Shown here in pieces: positions 16,100 through 24,414 of a stretch of 64,000 nt of DNA. The notes under the pieces are model-generated. The model was given only the letters and a program-made list of their open reading frames with translations, was not told the origin of the DNA and ran no database searches. Both the position numbers and the translations under genes were made by a program. The first letter of the stretch is position 1. Each line of letters opens with the position of its first letter. The DNA is from Lachnospiraceae bacterium (GTDB lineage: Bacteria; Bacillota; Clostridia; Lachnospirales; Lachnospiraceae), in NCBI GenBank assembly GCA_017500935.1, contig JAFVXW010000046.1:1-64000 (forward strand), read 5' to 3'.

Positions 16100-17896
16100 T
16101 TATTGAAAATGCTGCATAGTCAGCTGCAGTTTGGTTGTTCCCTGCCAGGTGTTGATCCCCGGATAATAAACCACATGCAGACGGATGCCGTTTCCTTTTG
16201 CTTCATAAAGCTGATCCAGCGCTTTTTTACCATATTTCTCTGTTACATGCGCATCAAAAACATCTCTGCTGCCAAAATACATCATTTCCCAGCGTTTATC
16301 CTGGTCATCCATCACAATACATTTCAGTGCATTTCCTGTTTTTCCCATCACTCTCGCAGATAAAAACAAAAGATCTTTCTGCGCAAATACAGGTTTGGGA
16401 TTGCCTGTTCCAAAGGGCTCCAGCCGGCTTAACTCTTCCACCAGCGAAAAGGTCACATAGGAAACCGGCATCGGCACATCAATATGTACTCTCTCTTCCA
16501 TATCTTCCGGTGTCAGCGTACAGATCCGGTTGATCTCTTCCCGGAATGCGTCCACATTTTCTTCCGTCATTGAAAGTCCCGCTGCCATTTTATGGCCTCC
16601 GTACTTGGTGAAAAAATGCTTTATTTTTGTCATCTCTTCATAGACATGATAGGTTTCTATGGAACGGGCACTTCCCTTTACCCCTTCTTCTCCCAAAGTC
16701 AGCACAAATACAGGCTTAAAATATCTTTCCCGCAGTCTTCCCGCAATAATTCCTGCAATACTCTCATGACAATCAGGGAGAAAAACAACCAGCACGCGGT
16801 CCTTATGCATGGGGCTGTTTTCGATCAGATCAACCGCCTTCTGCACACAGCGTTCCGTCATTTCCTTTCTGCTGTCATTGAGCTGTTTTAACGTTGCCGC
16901 AAGCATGACCGCTTCCCTGTAATCACTGCATTCCAGCAGTGCCAGTGCCCTGGATGCCGTATCCAGACGCCCGGAAGCATTCAGACAGGGCCCCAGCACA
17001 AATCCAATCTGAAAAGAGCCCAGTGCCTTATTGGTCTGCGCAGGTAAAATGCCGTTTACTTCCATCAGCGCATGCAGTCCTGTATTCTTGGTTTTTTCCA
17101 TATATGCCAGCCCCTGTCTGACAAGAATGCGGTTTTCATCCTGCAGGGGCATCACATCGCAGATCGTGGCAAATGCCGCAAATTCCAGAAGTTCTTCCAG
17201 CAATTTTTCTACTGCATTTTTCTGAAGCATTTCCTTTTTGCATAACTGTCCTGTCAGAAAGCTGATCAGTTTATAAGCCACAAATGCCCCGCAGATTTCC
17301 TTAAAAGGATACTCACATTCCGGCAGCTTGGGATCGATCAGTGCATCTGCCGGAGGCAGTTTGTAGATGCGTCCGTTTTCCGACTCTTCATAGGGAATCT
17401 CATGGTGATCCGTCACGATCACAGTCATCCCTTTTTGTTTTGCCAATGCGATCTGTTCTCCGGCTGCTATGCCGTTATCGCAGGTGATAATGGTATCGAT
17501 TCCGTCTTCCCATGCTTCCAGCACCAGATTCTCATTCAGACCATATCCATCCTTCATGCGGTGCGGAATTGCACTGTCTGCCACTGCACCGCAGAAAGAA
17601 AGCCCTTTTTTTAAGATAAAAGTCGCACAGACGCCGTCTGCGTCATAATCACCGATCACACGGATTTTTTTCCCTTCCCGGATTTTCTGTTCCAGAATCG
17701 CCGCAGCAGTTTCCATCCCGCACAAAAGTACGGGATCATAAAATTCCTCTGCGGTTCCATACAGATATTTCCGAATGGCATCTTCCCCGACCACATCACG
17801 GTTTCTGATGATACGCGCCAGAACCGGGCTGATCTGAAACTGACGGCCAATCCCTTCAAAATCCGCCTTTTTGGCGGCTACAAACCATTTTGCCAT
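16100..17896 (-). CDS. recJ: Single-stranded-DNA exonuclease RecJ
   Basis: 598 residues with the DHH phosphoesterase motifs: GDYDADG (metal-binding), TDHHE (the DHH triad) and the C-terminal DHHA1 region with GGHKMAAGLS, followed by an OB-like tail. A 5'-3' exonuclease in recombination and mismatch repair (family knowledge). Start ATG with AGGAG. It lies downstream of secDF, the usual order in Clostridia, but a terminator separates them. Confidence 0.93.
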   Translation of the reverse strand: MAKWFVAAKKADFEGIGRQFQISPVLARIIRNRDVVGEDAIRKYLYGTAEEFYDPVLLCGMETAAAILEQKIREGKKIRVIGDYDADGVCATFILKKGLSFCGAVADSAIPHRMKDGYGLNENLVLEAWEDGIDTIITCDNGIAAGEQIALAKQKGMTVIVTDHHEIPYEESENGRIYKLPPADALIDPKLPECEYPFKEICGAFVAYKLISFLTGQLCKKEMLQKNAVEKLLEELLEFAAFATICDVMPLQDENRILVRQGLAYMEKTKNTGLHALMEVNGILPAQTNKALGSFQIGFVLGPCLNASGRLDTASRALALLECSDYREAVMLAATLKQLNDSRKEMTERCVQKAVDLIENSPMHKDRVLVVFLPDCHESIAGIIAGRLRERYFKPVFVLTLGEEGVKGSARSIETYHVYEEMTKIKHFFTKYGGHKMAAGLSMTEENVDAFREEINRICTLTPEDMEERVHIDVPMPVSYVTFSLVEELSRLEPFGTGNPKPVFAQKDLLFLSARVMGKTGNALKCIVMDDQDKRWEMMYFGSRDVFDAHVTEKYGKKALDQLYEAKGNGIRLHVVYYPGINTWQGTTKLQLTMQHFQ

Positions 17897-17910
17897 AAAA
17901 CTCCTGTCAC

Positions 17911-17949
17911 AAAAAGCCGCAGCCTCTTTTACGCAGACTGCGGCCTTTT
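17911..17949 (-). terminator. secDF terminator
   Basis: Minus-strand stem GCCGCAG / CTGCGGC (17938-17944 with 17916-17922) followed by TTTTT, 13 bases after the secDF stop and just before the recJ ribosome site. Confidence 0.85.
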
Positions 17950-17961
17950 ATTTCTTATTTA

Positions 17962-20130
17962 TTAATCTGCTTTCTTTTCAGCTTTCGGCACAAATTTCTG
18001 GCGAAGAATAAACCACATTGCACCGGTCAGGCAAACGGAGGAATATCCGCCGCACACAATACCTACCATCAAAGGAAGCGCAAATTCCTTGACACTGGAA
18101 ACGCCCAGCACATACAGTGCAGCAACCATAACGAAAGTGGTAAAAGAGGTGAAAATACTTCTGCTGAGAGTCTGTGTCACACTCATGTTAACAATATCCT
18201 TCAGATCAGCTCTCTCATTTTCCAGAAGATTCTCACGTACACGGTCGAAGATAACGATCGTCGCATTGATGGAGTAACCTACAATGGTCAGCATACATGC
18301 GATAAAGGTATTGCCGACAGATACTTTTGCAGCTGCATAGAACGCAAGTACAACAAGCACATCATGCACCAGCGCAGCCACACTGCTGGCACCGAAACGG
18401 AAATCCTTGAATCTGAACCAGATATAGATCAGCATACATACTGTGGAAACCAAAACAGCCTTAATGGCACTTGCTTTCATTTCAGATCCGATGGTGGAGC
18501 TGATGGTTTCTGCCGTGATCTTATTCTCATCCACACCAAACTGCTCAGCGAGAGCTTTATTCAGTTCTTCTCTCTGTTCCACAGACATGGTGATTGTCTT
18601 AAAGATAACTTCCTTGGTACCCTGTACCTTCTGTGTCTGGACATTGGCATCCTTTGCGATCTCTTCGATCACAGGCACCACCTTTTCATCCAGTTCTTCA
18701 ATGCTCATATCCTCTTCAAATGTTACATTGGCTGCGGTACCGCCCATAAATTCCAGAGAATAATTCAGTCCCTTGCCGGTGGACACTTTGTTGACGCCCA
18801 TGAACACAAAACCGCCGATGATCAGTACAGCAGAAACTGCAAAAAACAGAGTTTTTCTGGAAAGAAAATCAATCTGTTTTCTGTTCTTGGCACGGCCATA
18901 AAACTTTTCAGAGGTAAAACCAATTTCATAGAAAGCATACATAAGCACTCTTGTGATAACCAGTGCAGTAAACATGGACAGTACAATACCAAGCGCCAGT
19001 GTCTGCGCAAAGCCCTTGATGGTACCGGTTCCCATAAATCCAAGCACTGCTGCTGCGATCAGAGTGGTGATATTTCCGTCAAAGATTGCAGAAAATGCCT
19101 TCTGATAACCGCTCTTGATGGAGTAACGGATGGTCTTTCCTGTTGCAATCTCTTCTCTGATACGTGCAAAAATAATAACATTGGCATCCACCGCCATACC
19201 GATGGACAGAATAATACCTGCAATACCGGGAAGTGTCAGGGTCATATCAAAGCCATATAACAAAATAACCATCATTGCGGTATAAATAATCAGTGCCAGA
19301 GAGCTTGCCACACCGGGGATCCAGTAGATCGCAATCATAAACAGCATGACAATTCCCAGACCGATCGCACCGGCAATAAGGCTTGTCTTAATTGCTGCGG
19401 AACCAAGCTGTGCGCCTACCACATTGGAACGCAGCTCTTCCAGTTCCAGCTTCAGGCCGCCGATACGGATGGTGGAAGCCAGTCTGTCAGCAGCTTCAAA
19501 AGTTCCCATACCGGAAATGATCGCGCTGCCGTTGGCAATTTCATCATTTACAGCAGGAGCGCTTACAATCTGACCATCATAAATGATATAAATAATATCT
19601 CTGTTGGGAGCAGCTTTTCTGGTCGCTTCCGCAAATTTCTTTGTTCCTTCTTCGTTTAAGGTAAGCTGTACCACAGCCATCTGATTGCCCATATTATCCT
19701 GGGTATAACCAGCCTGTGCATCAGAAACCTCTGTACCGGTCAGCACTACATTGCCGTCCTTATCCTGGAAAACCAAAGAACCAGGCTTACCGAGTTCTTC
19801 CAGAATCGCATTTGCATCGGATACACCGGGAATCTCGATATTGATACGGTCATCGCCTTCCTGATAAACCTGCGCCTCTGTGGAATAACCGTCCACACGC
19901 TGCTGCAGTTTAAAAATGGTGTCACCCATATCAGCAGCATCCGGAATTTCTTCTCCGACTACCTGATAAGTGATGCTCACACCGCCTGCCAGATCCAGAC
20001 CCAGCTTAACACTGGACGCAGAACCGGCCTTATCAGCACCGACACCACAGACAGCCAGATAAATGCATCCTGCCATCACAAGAAGCATGGCTGCCAAAAT
20101 TGCAAAACCTTTCTTTTTGTTTGTCTTCAT
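17962..20130 (-). CDS. secDF: Protein translocase subunit SecDF (fused)
   Basis: 722 residues. The SecD half has LGLDLAGGVSITYQV after the first membrane segment, a large external P1 domain and five more segments; the SecF half begins near residue 430 and has LNYSLEFMGGTAANV. Each half carries the conserved proton-channel segments. It assists Sec-dependent export with the proton gradient (family knowledge). The ATG chosen has AAGGAG 8 bases upstream; one two codons earlier is too close to it. It begins 12 bases after the SCIFF-maturase-like gene, so they are co-transcribed. Confidence 0.95.
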   Translation of the reverse strand: MKTNKKKGFAILAAMLLVMAGCIYLAVCGVGADKAGSASSVKLGLDLAGGVSITYQVVGEEIPDAADMGDTIFKLQQRVDGYSTEAQVYQEGDDRINIEIPGVSDANAILEELGKPGSLVFQDKDGNVVLTGTEVSDAQAGYTQDNMGNQMAVVQLTLNEEGTKKFAEATRKAAPNRDIIYIIYDGQIVSAPAVNDEIANGSAIISGMGTFEAADRLASTIRIGGLKLELEELRSNVVGAQLGSAAIKTSLIAGAIGLGIVMLFMIAIYWIPGVASSLALIIYTAMMVILLYGFDMTLTLPGIAGIILSIGMAVDANVIIFARIREEIATGKTIRYSIKSGYQKAFSAIFDGNITTLIAAAVLGFMGTGTIKGFAQTLALGIVLSMFTALVITRVLMYAFYEIGFTSEKFYGRAKNRKQIDFLSRKTLFFAVSAVLIIGGFVFMGVNKVSTGKGLNYSLEFMGGTAANVTFEEDMSIEELDEKVVPVIEEIAKDANVQTQKVQGTKEVIFKTITMSVEQREELNKALAEQFGVDENKITAETISSTIGSEMKASAIKAVLVSTVCMLIYIWFRFKDFRFGASSVAALVHDVLVVLAFYAAAKVSVGNTFIACMLTIVGYSINATIVIFDRVRENLLENERADLKDIVNMSVTQTLSRSIFTSFTTFVMVAALYVLGVSSVKEFALPLMVGIVCGGYSSVCLTGAMWFILRQKFVPKAEKKAD

Positions 20131-20142
20131 TATCATTACTCC

Positions 20143-20844
20143 TTATTTATCTTCGTCTGCCAAAGCAGCTTTGATCATAATCGCATATTCCACACATTTC
20201 TTATACCGTTCGCACTCAGGTTCGTGAATACTCTGGGATTCATCATATCCCCCTTCATTCTGAAATCTGTCGCCGCTGCAATAATATCTTGCAAAACACT
20301 TTCTGCATTTTTCCGGCATTGTTTTTCCGGAGAGCACATCCGACTCACAGCCTTTTTGAAAATCCGGCTCTCTTTCAGAACCCTTTTGTTTAAGCTCTGC
20401 AATCAGCTCCAAAGCAGCCTCACCATAATAGTTCACATGCTGCAATTCCTCTGCATGACATGCCTTGTGCGCTTCTGCACAGACTTTTTGGCGGACCTGT
20501 TCTGCTATTGTCATAACCTGCCGTGCAAATACCTGATCAGAATGCTGATGCAAATGTATCTGTTCCTGTACCGGATGAACAATAGGATCTTCTGCGAATA
20601 AAATACCTCTTTCTGCCAGAGAAATAACTTCTCCCACAGCTTCTGTCACCTCACGATGTGAAAACGGCAGTTCCTGTAAAGTCTCTACCGCGATCGTTAC
20701 AGTATCCACATCCCGTATTCCCGCGCTCACCAGCTGCTGCGCCAGCGGGATCACCTCGTAAACGATATCATCAACCACATGTACGCTGCCGCTGCTGATA
20801 TCCATTACGATATTATAACCGTTATTTTTATACCGGTGTATCAC
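20143..20844 (-). CDS. SCIFF-maturase-like protein lacking the radical-SAM core
   Basis: 233 residues from a GTG with AAAGG 9 bases upstream. The N-terminal 88 residues (HRYKNNGYNIVMDISSGSVH, then VVDDIVYEVI) match the leader-binding N-terminus of SCIFF-peptide maturases (CteB/ScfB type, normally about 450 residues). The C-terminal 60 (GKTMPEKCRKCFARYYC ... AIMIKAALADE) match their SPASM-like Cys-rich end. The roughly 220-residue radical-SAM barrel with CxxxCxxC is absent, replaced by about 85 helical, His/Gln-rich residues. Eight Cys remain (122, 129, 166, 180, 183, 189, 211, 217); the fourth Cys of the SPASM run is replaced (CSGDR for CSGGC). The frame is intact, so this is not a simple wreck. 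Its place before secDF is the family's normal one. It cannot form radical-SAM chemistry alone; it may bind leader or be a relic. Confidence 0.8.
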   Translation of the reverse strand: MIHRYKNNGYNIVMDISSGSVHVVDDIVYEVIPLAQQLVSAGIRDVDTVTIAVETLQELPFSHREVTEAVGEVISLAERGILFAEDPIVHPVQEQIHLHQHSDQVFARQVMTIAEQVRQKVCAEAHKACHAEELQHVNYYGEAALELIAELKQKGSEREPDFQKGCESDVLSGKTMPEKCRKCFARYYCSGDRFQNEGGYDESQSIHEPECERYKKCVEYAIMIKAALADEDK

Positions 20845-20896
20845 TGAATATTTCCTTTCATGATCTCCAGTCCACCCGACTGCTTCAACACATAAT

Positions 20897-20920
20897 AAGC
20901 AGCGACTCACATCGCTGCTT
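20897..20920 (-). terminator. Hairpin between SCIFF-like precursor and maturase-like gene
   Basis: Perfect 9-bp stem AAGCAGCGA / TCGCTGCTT with a 6-base loop, followed only by TATTATG, so it is a weak terminator or an RNA stabiliser. In precursor-peptide loci such a hairpin usually lets precursor mRNA exceed enzyme mRNA. Confidence 0.55.
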
Positions 20921-20950
20921 ACAGATTCTTTGCTACAGTTGAATGACTGG

Positions 20951-21088
20951 TTAACTTACCTTCTCACAGCTATTGTTTTCCGCACAGGAAATAACGTCTG
21001 CCGACGGCTTGGAAGACGGGGATTCATGACTGCTGATCTCCCACAGATCTTTCACACTTCCTGTCGTTAAAGTTTTGATGTGTTTCAT
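20951..21088 (-). CDS. SCIFF-like precursor peptide (45 residues, two Cys)
   Basis: A 45-residue frame beginning MKHIKTL, the conserved start of SCIFF (six Cys in forty-five) precursors, and of the same total length. Only two cysteines remain, near the end (ISCAENNSCEKVS, positions 35 and 41); the middle is Ser/Pro-rich instead of Cys-rich. GAGGGAGG lies about 8 bases before the ATG and a promoter-like extended -10 lies 63 bases upstream. Gene order (membrane protein, precursor, maturase, secDF) is the usual one. It is a real expressed-looking gene, but whether it is modified, and by what, is unknown. Confidence 0.75.
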   Translation of the reverse strand: MKHIKTLTTGSVKDLWEISSHESPSSKPSADVISCAENNSCEKVS

Positions 21089-21150
21089 CAATACGGCCTC
21101 CCTCTCATTTCAGTCGCAACACAACATTCTTATCACATAAAACTCCAAAC

Positions 21151-21179
21151 AGTATACCATATTTTTTATGACAGGAAAA
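21151..21179 (-). promoter_or_regulatory. Candidate promoter of the SCIFF-like/secDF operon
   Basis: Extended -10 TGGTATACT (TATACT at 21151-21156, minus strand) with a poor -35 (TTTTCC) 17 bases upstream. It would give a leader of about 56 bases before the 45-residue peptide. Confidence 0.45.
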
Positions 21180-21207
21180 GTCTTTTTTTACTTAATTTTG
21201 TATTTTA

Positions 21208-21594
21208 TCAGGAAATCATACCTCCCAGCATGCCGCTGCCTGCACAGATCATCCATGTTGTAAAAAAATGGGAACCAAAATCGGTAAACTCCTGCTTTAC
21301 CACCGCTGTCATGCATACCAGTACCAGAAAATAAAAAGTACCGGAAAGCAGTCCCCACATAAAGCGCCGGACCTGTACACATTTACCGGCAATCAGCCCT
21401 GCCAAAAGACCAGACAGCATATACACAATCAATACTGCTGTCGCAAGCACCGTATTTTCCAGTTCCAGCCTGTACATCAGCAATGCCAGAAGTAAAATGC
21501 CTCCTGCCGTCAGAAGATATGCTGCTGCAAGACTTTTTATCAGTCCGACAGCTGGTTTTGTCTGCGTATTTCGCAATTTAGTGCCTCGTTCCAT
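21208..21594 (-). CDS. YrzE/TIGR04086 family membrane protein
   Basis: 128 residues with four predicted membrane segments and short loops, matching the TIGR04086 (YrzE-like) family often found near yajC/secDF in Firmicutes. Start ATG with AAAGGAGG. The function is unknown. It precedes the SCIFF-like precursor in the same direction with 119 bases between, so it may share its chromosomal neighbourhood rather than its transcript. Confidence 0.72.
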   Translation of the reverse strand: MERGTKLRNTQTKPAVGLIKSLAAAYLLTAGGILLLALLMYRLELENTVLATAVLIVYMLSGLLAGLIAGKCVQVRRFMWGLLSGTFYFLVLVCMTAVVKQEFTDFGSHFFTTWMICAGSGMLGGMIS

Positions 21595-21653
21595 ACCCGT
21601 TCCTCCTTTGGAACATCCTATTCGGATACAGGCAAAAACTTGACACTTCCTCT

Positions 21654-22361
21654 TTATTTATTTTGAATACACACGGAAAGATAATACTTTCCCTCCTCCG
21701 TATACTCTTTCACCGCTGCATCCGGAAATTCTGCTCTCCGGTCTTTTACGGTCAATCCTGCATCTGTCTGTGCCTTCTGAATCAGTATTCGATCAAATCC
21801 CATGGTCATTCCCTGTCCGGTCAGCTTCATATAGCTTTCCTTCACAGTCCACTGACGCAAAAATGCATCCTGCGCAGCAGAATTTAAATAGACCTCATCC
21901 GGTTTGCAGCCATATACTTCCAGAAACGCTTTTCGTTGGTTTTCATCAAAAAAATGTTTCAAAATCCCTGTTCTGACCTTTTGCGGCCTTTGAATATCTA
22001 TGCCGACAGGCTTGTCGCATACGGCACAAACCGCATAATCTCCCGAATGGGAAAGACTGATATAAACAGACTCTCCGGATACAACCGGTGCACCGCGATC
22101 TGTATAGCCAATCTCACACTCTGCATATCCTGCAGACTTTAACGCATATTCTGCCAGAAATCCCACCGCCAGACAGGCAGCTTTGGCAGATGTATGCTTA
22201 CAGCGGTCCGCTTTTTTCTGCCGCGCAGGCGGCAGACGGTCATACACCGCCTGCTGCAGTTTTTCATCATATAATGGCCGGATATCTGCCAGATATATCT
22301 TGTAATATTCCCTGTTTTTCATAGTTTCTGCCGTCTGTTTTTGATCCCCCGGCTTTTTCAC
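21654..22361 (-). CDS. 4'-phosphopantetheinyl transferase, Sfp type
   Basis: 235 residues with the family signatures SLSHSGDYAVCAV, VGIDIQ (Mg-binding Asp) and WTVKESYMKLTGQG. It moves phosphopantetheine from CoA to a carrier protein (family knowledge). The Sfp class usually serves NRPS/PKS carriers, but none is in this window, so its partner is elsewhere or is the fatty-acid ACP. The GTG start overlaps the stop of the lysozyme gene (GTGA); the ATG at 22322 (MKNREYYKIYLADI) is an alternative closer to the family's usual N-terminus. Confidence 0.88.
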   Translation of the reverse strand: MKKPGDQKQTAETMKNREYYKIYLADIRPLYDEKLQQAVYDRLPPARQKKADRCKHTSAKAACLAVGFLAEYALKSAGYAECEIGYTDRGAPVVSGESVYISLSHSGDYAVCAVCDKPVGIDIQRPQKVRTGILKHFFDENQRKAFLEVYGCKPDEVYLNSAAQDAFLRQWTVKESYMKLTGQGMTMGFDRILIQKAQTDAGLTVKDRRAEFPDAAVKEYTEEGKYYLSVCIQNK

Positions 22362-24307
22362 TGTGCATCCACCAGATAATTGCTTACCGCATACAAAATC
22401 TGGCCGTTATAATTCACCTTTGTCCAGCCTTTGTCTTTATCCACAGCAATACGGACAGCTGTCGCACCGCCGGAAAGCTGTGCCGCAACCTGTGACGGTT
22501 CATTGGTCGTCGGAAGCGTCCGCAAATTGGTCACATCCTTGGCTTTTACATTGCCGGATGCCGCTGTAAAATGAAATCCTGCTTCCGGATTCTCTGCCGT
22601 GGGTTTTTCCTGATTTTTATAATCCATGCTTGTTGCCAGCAGACGCGAGGATGCGTACACCACCTGACCGTTTACCTCAAGTCTGGACCATCCTGTGTCG
22701 GCACTGCCGCTGATGCCGGTTCTTACCACCGCTTCTCCGTAGCTTAATACTCCAACCACATTACCGGTCTCTGTGCTGGGTTTATCGCGCAGATTTACCT
22801 TATCTCTGGCGGTAACAGCTTCGGCAACCGCTGTAAAGGTCATTCCTTCCACCACATCCGTTTTCTGGGGCTGCTGGCTTTGTGAACCGCCGCCGGACTG
22901 CTGTGGTGTCAGATCCGTGATCAGATACTGATGAACTGCATAAACAGTCTGTCCGTTCCAGATCAGTCTGTCCCATCCGTTGGAGCCGATACCGGTACGC
23001 TGTACCACTTCTCCGTTTTTTAACAGATGTACCACCTGACTCTCCTGGGTACTGGGAATGCTGCGCAGGTTCGTTTCATTTTTGGCTGTTACCTGTTCGT
23101 TTACCTCCGTAAAATCGATGCCTGTTTCCGGATTGGCTTTTACCTCTTCTGCCGGTGTCTGGTCCTTTGCCTGCGCTTCCTGGGAATAGCCAAAATACGC
23201 CACATTAATATCTACATTGCCCTTGATGCCGTACACTTTTCCTTTACTGGTATACTGCCACATGGCATGCACACCGCTGTAAGTGGAAGCAGGTGTTTCC
23301 GGAAACGGCTTGTCCGGATATTGGGATACCCATACTTTATATCTGCTGCCCAGCCTGCTCATATCCCACTGCGCGCTGTTCTCCATTTCATTGCGGGAAG
23401 CGTAAAACATAGGCGTATATCCTCTTGCTGCAATGGTATCCAGAAACGCACATGCAAGCGCAGATCTTTTTTCTTTGCTCAATGTATACTGACGGCTTTC
23501 CGGAGAATTGAATCCCTCACAGTTAAAGGCCACCGGATAAGTAATCTTATATTTGGAAATAAAATCCGCAACCCAGTTTGCTTCTTCGATTGCTTCTGCC
23601 TCTGTCACAGCCGTGGAAAAAAAGTACGCACCCACTTTAAGTCCGTTCTTTGTCGCTTCCTGCAGATTATACCGGGCTCCTGCATCTTCTTTGATCAAGC
23701 CGGACTCAGTCGTGCGGTATCCCACACGCACAATGGCAAAATCCACGCCGGCAGTTGCAACAGCCGCCCAGTCAATATTACCCTGATATTTGGAAACATC
23801 AATTCCAAGTGTTGCGTCCTTGGTTTCCGTATCCGCAGGTTTCACCGTGCTGATATCCACAACAGCTCCGGTTTCTGCTTCCTGATTTGTTTTGGTGGAT
23901 TCCTGCGGATCCTGAGCATCGTCACTACTTTCTGTATCCGGGGCTGCCGCAGATTCCGGCGGCTGTGTCTGCTCTGTGATCTGGGGGGCTGATTCTGTCT
24001 CCTGATCAGGCTGCTGTGTCTGCTGGTCAGTTTCCTGTTCCTGCATTTCCGGAGTTGTTTCGGTTTCTGCAGGCTCTGCTGCAGATTCCTGTACGGTCTG
24101 TTCATCCGCTTTTTCCGTATTCTGCCCTTCTTTTGCATCTTCCTGATCTATCTGTGTCTGCACAGACACGACCTCTTCTTTTTTTTCATCCTGAAACACC
24201 CAGAAAATCAAAAGTATCAGCAATAAAGCTGCAATAAATACAGATGCAGCGATCAGCAACGGTTCGTATTGACGCAGATTTTTACGTTTTCTTTTCTTTT
24301 TTGCCAT
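22358..24307 (-). CDS. GH25 lysozyme with membrane anchor and three SH3 domains
   Basis: 649 residues: basic start, one membrane segment (15-38), a long Glu/Gln/Thr-rich linker (40-165), a GH25 muramidase domain (about 166-375, starting GIDVSKYQGNIDW) and three bacterial SH3 repeats (about 400-465, 490-555, 580-645). The GH25 Asp-x-Glu pair reads Asn262-Cys-Glu264, so one expected Asp is Asn while the acid Glu and Asp170 are kept. It is an anchored wall hydrolase facing outward. Start ATG with GAGGTGG. Confidence 0.92.
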   Translation of the reverse strand: MAKKKRKRKNLRQYEPLLIAASVFIAALLLILLIFWVFQDEKKEEVVSVQTQIDQEDAKEGQNTEKADEQTVQESAAEPAETETTPEMQEQETDQQTQQPDQETESAPQITEQTQPPESAAAPDTESSDDAQDPQESTKTNQEAETGAVVDISTVKPADTETKDATLGIDVSKYQGNIDWAAVATAGVDFAIVRVGYRTTESGLIKEDAGARYNLQEATKNGLKVGAYFFSTAVTEAEAIEEANWVADFISKYKITYPVAFNCEGFNSPESRQYTLSKEKRSALACAFLDTIAARGYTPMFYASRNEMENSAQWDMSRLGSRYKVWVSQYPDKPFPETPASTYSGVHAMWQYTSKGKVYGIKGNVDINVAYFGYSQEAQAKDQTPAEEVKANPETGIDFTEVNEQVTAKNETNLRSIPSTQESQVVHLLKNGEVVQRTGIGSNGWDRLIWNGQTVYAVHQYLITDLTPQQSGGGSQSQQPQKTDVVEGMTFTAVAEAVTARDKVNLRDKPSTETGNVVGVLSYGEAVVRTGISGSADTGWSRLEVNGQVVYASSRLLATSMDYKNQEKPTAENPEAGFHFTAASGNVKAKDVTNLRTLPTTNEPSQVAAQLSGGATAVRIAVDKDKGWTKVNYNGQILYAVSNYLVDAQ

Positions 24308-24320
24308 GGTTCCACCTCAT

Positions 24321-24352
24321 AAAAAACTGGCGGTGTATACCGCCAGTTTTTA
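24321..24352. terminator. Bidirectional terminator after ddh
   Basis: Perfect 12-bp stem AAAACTGGCGGT / ACCGCCAGTTTT with a 4-base loop and A/T runs on both sides. On the minus strand it ends ddh just before the lysozyme ribosome site. Confidence 0.9.
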
Positions 24353-24414
24353 TTATACTTCCCATCCTCTTTTGTCTGCAAGAGACCGGATAAAATTTAA
24401 AGAAATCTTAACGA

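Noticed and set aside
20143-20910. Longer version of the SCIFF-maturase-like protein with 22 extra N-terminal residues
   Set aside because: The extension covers the intergenic hairpin, has no ribosome site, and the family N-terminus begins at the GTG at 20844.
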